This document shows, one piece after another, positions 58,090 to 64,000 of a stretch of DNA of 64,000 bases. The DNA is from Melastoma dodecandrum (Eukaryota; Streptophyta; Magnoliopsida; Myrtales; Melastomataceae). Below the pieces are notes generated by a model. The model was given only the letters and a program-made list of their open reading frames with translations. It was not told the DNA's origin and made no database searches. Position 1 is the stretch's first letter. Each line of letters starts with the position of its first letter. The translations under genes and the position numbers were made by a program. The DNA lies in NCBI GenBank assembly GCA_029817715.1, contig JARUPY010000539.1:8841501-8905500 (forward strand), given 5' to 3'.

Positions 58090-58402
58090 TTCCCCCCCTT
58101 TCTTTCTCCAGACAAATGTTTGAGAGTATTATTATTACCTAACTTTGACTTATGTAGTAGAAGGGGTATTTATTGGTATTGTACCACCCTCTACGCTTTC
58201 TTAATACATAAGCTCCAATTATAAATATATATATAGAAAATTCGCATATATAAAGCCTTTTGAATTTCAAAATGGCCTGAAATCACCATCTAACTTGCCA
58301 GGAGTGACTCGCGTTAGTAAAAAGGGATTTAATTTAGGGATTAAAAATCTTTTAATAGGAAATCTGGTTTCCAAAAACACTATTTTTTAAAAAAATTATT
58401 TT

Positions 58403-59980
58403 TGATAATTCTGATTTTGGTGATGCATTTAAGCAACGTCTTGTTGTTACGCTTGGTCATTATATATTTGGAAATAAATATTTCTTTTATTTTAAAATAA
58501 TTCAGAATATATCACCAAATATCTTAATAAAACAAAATATTTTATTATAAAAATCTCTTATTACGTAACGCTGTAAAGAAGTAAAATGTCAAATCAAATA
58601 ATCTTGATTATTATTTGATTTTAATAACTAATCTGATAATATTATCATTAGGTTAGTTAAGTTATAAAACATAGATTAATCAAGGAAAGGTACCATTTGA
58701 GAACTTACCTTCTCGGCCGTAGTGACCGATGGGCAGACATCTGCTAAGACTTTTATGCAATTTGGGAAACAAATCAAGGGAATCGTCCTAATGAATCTGA
58801 CACCTCTCGCGCTATTTTCCCCATAAAAGTTAGACTAGGCTATCATACCAAAGTGCCTTCGTGCGTCTGGGTAGTCTGTGTGGTTGTCCAAAGCCTGTGT
58901 GATCTGTGTGAATCTTTGATGATCTGTGTGAGCTGTGTAATCGACGGAGAACGAAATGTGCTAAGTGATCGTCTGGTTCTTGCCTCCGCAACTCCGTGCG
59001 GGAGTGTGAAGGGCTGTGTGCTACCTTGATCGTCGTGAGAGGGACTGTGTGTCAACGGTGCGTTCAATGAGCGGCTAGCGAATCGTCTGAGGGAAGCTAA
59101 GTGAATACCTGTTCTGATTGCAGTAACCAGTTGCTGACCCAACGGCAAGAAGTTGTTCTTGTTGTGTCTTTTCGCAAGGAAGTCTCGAGCCTACGGAGTT
59201 TGAGCAGTTAGACACGCACGTGCGGGTGCACGCAAGAAGTCTCGTGTCTGCAGGGTAGAGCAGGAGTTGGAAACGCCGTCGGAGTGGAAAGAGCTCCTCC
59301 CGAGTACAGGGGTGCTGTACAGAAGTCTCGACCTCTTAATACAGAGGGACAGTAGAGCAGGTTGTATGGGAGCCGCCGGAGTTGAAAATTTCACCCAGGC
59401 GCTGGGTGTGCATTACAGTGGGTCACGGCTGTGGTAACCGTGCACGTCCGAATTGAGTGTAGGACGGATACCTAGACTTCGATATGTAAGAAATCAGGTT
59501 CCGTTATGTAAGGGACCAACTTTTTCTTTTGTTTCTTTCATGTTCTAAGTGACTGTCTTTATAGTTATCTCTCTTGTATTTATAGACAGGGTTTTCATCA
59601 AAAGGAGACAAGAGCTTTGTAGAAATCCTTTCTTGTGTGATTAAATGCTGAAGCATTCATCTGCTGTGAATCAGAAACGTTCTGTCACTGTAAGTAATAA
59701 TTTTGTGAGGATTTATATTATAACATTGTCTTTATGCTTTGTTAGACAGGTCCACGCTAAAGCGACAATTTGCCGTGTGAGAATACGTCGAGCTACCAAC
59801 TGCTAAGCGTGAGCATCCATCTGCTGGAAACGAGAAGGTGTCCACTGTGTGAGGAGCTGATCATTGCCCTTGAGTGATCTCTAATTTATTTAAGGATTCT
59901 TGTGAGAAACAAAAAGCCTAATGCAAGGATATTTTGCATCCATTATATTATACAGTGGAATCACCTCGTTGGTGGAAAGT
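58403..59980 (+). mobile_element. Diverged SIRE-type LTR fragment, 3'-truncated
   Basis: It starts near TGATAATTCTGATTTTGGTGATGC, the counterpart of the full element's LTR start. It aligns with that LTR through GTGTGGTCT-type repeats, the GAGGGAAGCTAAGTGAATACCTG block and TGGAATCACCTCGTTGGTGG. Similarity stops at 59980, before the LTR 3' end. The part from about 59385 on, plus the following ~75 bases, is repeated at 63319-64000. Confidence 0.8.
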
Positions 59981-60479
59981 TTAGAAAATGCAACTTTGCA
60001 AACCTATGTTTGAAATTCCCATATCTTCTTACCGTGGAGAGCTTTCGGGTAGGCGGTCTCAAATTCCCTTAAACATCAATGTACTCAATCCGTGAAGGGT
60101 GAGTTAAAGTTTGTCAACTCGGCTTGCATCAATTCGTCCTCATTTCGTCTGTCGTTGCTGAAGATATGCTCGATTCTAAATGAACAGGAGAATGAGTGAT
60201 ATAAGTGCATCCCCACGCATTAAACTATATTTCAATTCGTGACGATATGTACTAAGTAGAGTGATCACATAAATGGTTCATAGTAATGACTTGCGAAACG
60301 AAAACATGATTAGAAATGAAAGAAATATTAAGTGTTTTGTAAATATTATAATATAGTTAGTTATCTTACACAGTACTGCTCTCATTTCTATAAGCATGAT
60401 TAGCAATGGGTATGGTGATTTCTGTATTCCAATCACGCAAATGCACATCATGAAAACAAGTTCAATCTGTCTTCGACTA
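59981..60479. other. Intergenic DNA, start shared with the window's right end
   Basis: 59981-60055 matches 63925-64000 nearly base for base. The remainder has no recognisable gene. Confidence 0.5.
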
Positions 60480-61110
60480 TCTCCTGCAGATTGATCTCAT
60501 TAAGCTCCTGCAGGTTGATCTCATTGATCTCACGGTTGAGGACATCGATGTTGGCTGATACATTGAGTGGTTCAACTAGTTGGACATTATCAATATGGCC
60601 GGATTGGTTTAAATAGCTAATTTTTTTGACGATGTAGTATCGCGGTTAAGGACTGCGATAATGCTGGATTTATTTAGTGGTTCGACAAGTTAGACACTAT
60701 CAAGATGACCGAGTTGATTTAAGTAGCTAATTTTTACAACATAACTCCACTTTTGAGGACCGCGATACTGCCATATTTATTAAGTGGTTCAACTAGTTGG
60801 CCATGGGATTCGATTCCATGCCTTCTCGAAGGTTGCATCCATCTGCTTAACCAATTCGGCTATATTTATATTATTTGTATGTTGGAACCGTGAGACTCAT
60901 TAATCCGAAAATGTCTCCCAACTGTGAAATTATGTCATATGAATTACGTCATGTTGAATTTATTGAGTGTTACGGCGATTTATTAATATTTTGAGTGTCG
61001 CTGTCACAACCGCGATAAAAGAATTATATTTTGGATACTTTTTAAACTAAAATCGTATTCTATGAATTTTCTCGAAAAAGTAACCGTATTTGGTAAAATC
61101 CTCGGAAACG
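60480..61110. repeat. Repeat-rich segment with ~110-bp units and ATCGCGG palindromes
   Basis: AGTGGTTCRACWAGTTGG occurs near 60566, 60678 and 60786 (about 110-base spacing), followed in the first two by AGCTAATTTTT. Inverted TATCGCGGTT/ACTGCGATA pairs lie near 60648-60660, with further CCGCGATA copies near 60766 and 61010. 61040-61090 (AAAATCGTATT...AAGTAACCGTATTTGG) resembles the AT-rich part of the MULE TIR at 53340-53400. It may be a small non-autonomous MULE or its TIR. Confidence 0.4.
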
Positions 61111-61407
61111 CGTGGCCTTAATACATTATTTGTATTTTATTTCAGCAAGTAAAGAGATAGATATTGATATTGTTTTTATGCAGAAGGCTTGTTTTCTACA
61201 CACTAATAAGTCTTAGTCTTTGTTTGTTTTTTTTGCGGATAAACGCGTTAGTTGTGGTTGACGCCGTGGTTTTGGTTGGTCATTTTCTAATGAGCGAGAA
61301 ACGTGAAGTGAGCGGCTAAAATGACAGGGGATTGTCCATAATTGACTCTATATTTTGATCTCTGATCCAACAGAATGATTCCCAGGTAGAGGGAAAGGAA
61401 ACGTTGA

Positions 61408-63333
61408 GTGATCATCATGTCGACCAACTTCATCCCCTTAAGTCCGCAGCATTTGTGGAGGGCATGGAACATAAGAGGTTTCATGTTGCTCAGCCTATCC
61501 CTACAATTGCTTCTCGTCCTCACCGCCCCTCTTCGCCGTCGTACTTCCAACAAGCTCGTCATCCTCCTCGTCTGGTCGGCCTTCATCCTATCTGACTGGG
61601 CGGCGATCTTTGCTTTCGGGTTGATCTCCAATGCCCAACGTGGTGAAAACCCCGTTGTCGATGACAACATCATGGCCTTCTGGCCTGCTTTCCTCCTCGT
61701 ACACCTGGGCGGCACAGACTCCATTACCGCTTTCTCCCTGGAGGACAATGCTCTCTGGCTCCGCCATTTGGTGGGGCTCACCGTGCAGGTGGCAGTGTTC
61801 TTCTATATATTCCTCAACACGCTCCCCGGCAACATCCTCGTGCTTCCCACGGCCTTCATTTTTGTTGCTGGGGTCAACAAGTATGCGGAGAGGACCAGGG
61901 CACTCTACCTTGTGAGCTTGGAGAATTTGAAGAAGTCCATTTTCTAGTTGTCGACCTCAGGTCCCGAGAGTGACAAGCCACATCCATCGGGTGAGGATCA
62001 GGTGATAGCGGAACGGTTCTTTCGGACATTCAAGGGGCTGGTCGTCGACATCATGCCAAGCTACACCGACCTATCCAGGAGCCGGGACTTCTTCATGAGC
62101 AGAACGTCCAAGCAGACATTCAAACTGATCTCGCTCGAGCTCAGCCTCATGTATGGAGTGTTCTACACCAAGTTCTTAGCGATGAGTTCCCGATGGGGGA
62201 CGTTCACCCGCACCCTGGCTTTCTGCAGCAGCATAACCGCCCTGGTTCTGTTTTCCCTCGCGGATAAGGGTAACTTCAATAAGATAGACGTTGGAGTCAG
62301 CTACACCCTGCTCGTAGGAGTATTTCTTCTCAACATGGACAGCGCGATCATTCGGTTACAGTCAGAATGGGTGAACCCCGCTGAATCGAATTGGGGATTT
62401 TGCTCCGCATTACAATCCGTCATATTCACGTTCCTTGGCCTCGTAATCGGCATACTGGAGATTCCCTTGTGTGTCTGTGGCGTCGGCCCAGTACTTGACG
62501 AGCCATGGTCTGAGACGGTAGGCGCTTTCAACCTGTTGGACTATTGCTTCAAGGAATCCCAAAGGACATCCGAAGGTGGTAAGCTCAGATGTGCATGGAA
62601 TTCTCTCTTCGGTAAGAACTGATAAATTTGTCTTGTCATCACTTTCACTTAAAAGTCGTGTCTTGCAATAAAATTCTTTGCACTTCTTCGACGTAGATTT
62701 TGTCACGGAGAAATTCGGCATCAAAGACCTCATTGATGAGCTGCGCTACAAGGCACAAAACAACCATGAGAGTGACTTATGGGATTACATATTCGACAAA
62801 CTCCATCATAAGGCTGTTCCGATCGACAACCCCAGTAAAGCCAAGGAGGTTTCAGACGCCAAGAGCGAGTTGGCTCTCCAAAAGCCCGACCTCATGGAAC
62901 TCACACATTACGTGACGGATTTAGAGTTCGATGAAGAAATCTTGACGTGGCATGTCGCGACAGAGATCTGCCATCAGGTAGACGGGGTTGGAAATGACCG
63001 CAAGAAGATGCTCAGTAAGGTCTTATCGGATTACATGCTGTATCTGCTAGTTATGCAGCAGAAGATGACCTCCGCGATAGCTGACATTGTTCAGATCCGA
63101 TTCCGCGACAGCTGTTCCGAAGTGAGATCCCTGTGGAAGATCTCCAAACCAAAAGACGTGAAGGAGTTTTGCGAGAAAATCCTCAAGGAAACCACTAGTC
63201 ATGAACCTGCTCACGAGGTAACAACCGCTGGAAAGTCAGTGTTGCACAATGCAGGTCAGCTAGCCAAGATCTTACGACAGAGAAATAACAAGTGGGAGAT
63301 AATGAGCACAGTCTGGGTGGAAATTTCACCCTA
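61408..63333 (+). pseudogene. DUF4220/DUF594 membrane protein, stop codon and lost 3' end
   Basis: Exon 1 is 61408 (or the ATG at 61417) to 62611, the intron 62612-62696 (85 bp, GTAAGA...GTAG, phase 1), and exon 2 from 62697. The N-terminal DUF4220 region has about six hydrophobic spans (FMLLSLSLQLLLVLTAPL; DWAAIFAFGLISNAQ; AVFFYIFLNTLPGNI). The C-terminal soluble DUF594 part shows LTWHVATEICHQ, ADYMLYLLVMQ-like SDYMLYLLVMQQKMT and NNKWEIMSTVWVE. Function unknown for the family. Lesions: in-frame TAG at 61945-61947 (after KKSIF), and loss of the last ~40-50 residues (the usual HA..L..GGE..T.VW block), because at about 63319 the gene runs straight into SIRE LTR sequence, giving the false ending ISP. 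Confidence 0.9.
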
Positions 63334-63924
63334 GGCACTGAGTATGCAGTGCAGTGAGTCACGGTTGTGGTAACCGTGCACGTCCGAACTGAGTGTAGGA
63401 CGGATACCAAGACTTCGATATGTGAGAAATCATGTTCCACTGTGTGGAGAACCAACTTTTTCTTTTGTTTCTTTCCTGTTCTAAGTGACTGTCTTTATAG
63501 TTGTCTCTATTGTATTTATAGACAGGTTTTCATCAAAAGGAGACAAGAGCTTTGTGGAAATCCTTTGTTGTGTGATTAAATGCTAAAGCATTCATTTGGT
63601 GTGAATAAGAAACGGGCTGCTCCTTGAAAAGTCGTTCTGTCATTGTAAGTAATAATTTTGTGAGGATTTATATTATAAGATTGTCTATATGCTTTGTTAG
63701 ACAGGTCCACGCTAAAGCGACAACTAGCCGCGTGGAGCTACCAACTACTAAGCGTGAGCATCCATCTGCTGGAAACGAGAAGGTGTCCACTGTGTGAGGA
63801 GCTAATCGTTGCCCCTGAGTGATCTCTAATTTATTTAAGGATTCTTGTGAGAAACAAAAAGCCTAATGGAAGGATATTTTGCATCCATTATATTATACAG
63901 TGGAATCACCTCGTTGGTAGAAAG
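63319..63924 (+). mobile_element. SIRE-type LTR fragment fused to the DUF594 gene
   Basis: It begins within the LTR at GAAATTTCACCC (counterpart 59385) and follows 59385-59980 with small changes, including a 25-base insertion near 63611. It ends at the same truncation point as the first fragment and is followed by the same non-LTR sequence. Confidence 0.88.
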
Positions 63925-64000
63925 TTTAGAAAATGCAACTTTGCGAACCTATGTTTGAAATTCCCATATCTTCTTACCGTGGAGAGCTTTCGGGTAGGCG
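63925..64000 (+). repeat. Direct repeat of 59981-60055
   Basis: Nearly identical to the DNA that follows the first LTR fragment, offset about 3.94 kb. It continues to the window edge. Confidence 0.9.

Noticed and set aside
60799..60866. tRNA-like sequence on the minus strand (box-B-like GGAATCGAATCCC, TGGTTAAGC)
   Set aside because: The acceptor ends do not pair and no convincing anticodon arm forms; it may be an old tRNA-derived piece at most.

Overview
This is nuclear DNA of a flowering plant, most likely a eudicot. The evidence is intron-containing plant gene families (LOB-domain, p24 cargo receptor, mitochondrial uncoupling carrier, DUF4220/DUF594) set in a dense bed of plant transposons. 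Most of the window is transposon-derived and I can place only about five host gene loci. Of these only the LOB-domain gene looks intact; the p24, uncoupling-carrier and DUF4220/DUF594 loci each carry visible lesions, and a Ca2+-ATPase is a one-exon fragment. Most long open frames elsewhere are by-products of GC-rich LTR/leader or palindromic TIR sequence.

Layout. 1-5.5 kb: an inverted repeat enclosing a Ty3/gypsy LTR-PBS-leader segment with ~180-bp tandem repeats. 5.6-6.9 kb: minus-strand Ty3/gypsy integrase remnant. 6.9-13.9 kb: GC-rich non-genic segments, a Ca2+-ATPase exon fragment and a second, inverted LTR-leader copy. 14.6-15.2 kb: two-exon LBD gene (minus). 17.3-18.2 kb: decayed plant-mobile-domain (PMD) gene piece, cut by a full-length SIRE/Maximus Ty1/copia element (18248-29320: ~2-kb LTRs, AGATC target duplication, PBS, gag, pol, a third 558-aa ORF and four polypurine tracts). 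29.3-33 kb: an unrecognised minus-strand exon-like region, GC-rich DNA and a third LTR-leader copy. 33-35.6 kb: another PMD piece. 35.8-37.7 kb: minus-strand Ty3/gypsy pol. 37.7-39.8 kb: minus-strand hAT transposase. 41.3-43.8 kb: decayed minus-strand copia. 43956-45825: solo SIRE-type LTR with ATATC target duplication.

45.9-53.4 kb holds a Mutator-like element (MULE). Its long TIRs are built from arrays of GC-rich palindromes, and it carries both a broken MuDR transposase gene and a multi-exon PMD gene. Its left end, with part of the solo LTR, was later duplicated in tandem (~1.73 kb units), leaving a templated filler at the junction. 53.7-54.5 kb: 3'-truncated p24-delta gene. 56.4-58.1 kb: UCP3-like carrier with one in-frame stop. 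58.4-64 kb: a diverged SIRE LTR fragment, repeat-rich DNA, a DUF4220/DUF594 gene whose 3' end is fused to a second LTR fragment, and a direct repeat (~3.94 kb offset) suggesting that the unit recurs beyond the window.

The points most worth follow-up are the palindromic-TIR MULE carrying PMD, the SIRE third ORF with its own leader/TATA-like sequence, the 60-nt intron-like segment holding the gag stop, and the perfect 12-bp inverted repeat bracketing the SIRE polypurine tract and LTR start.
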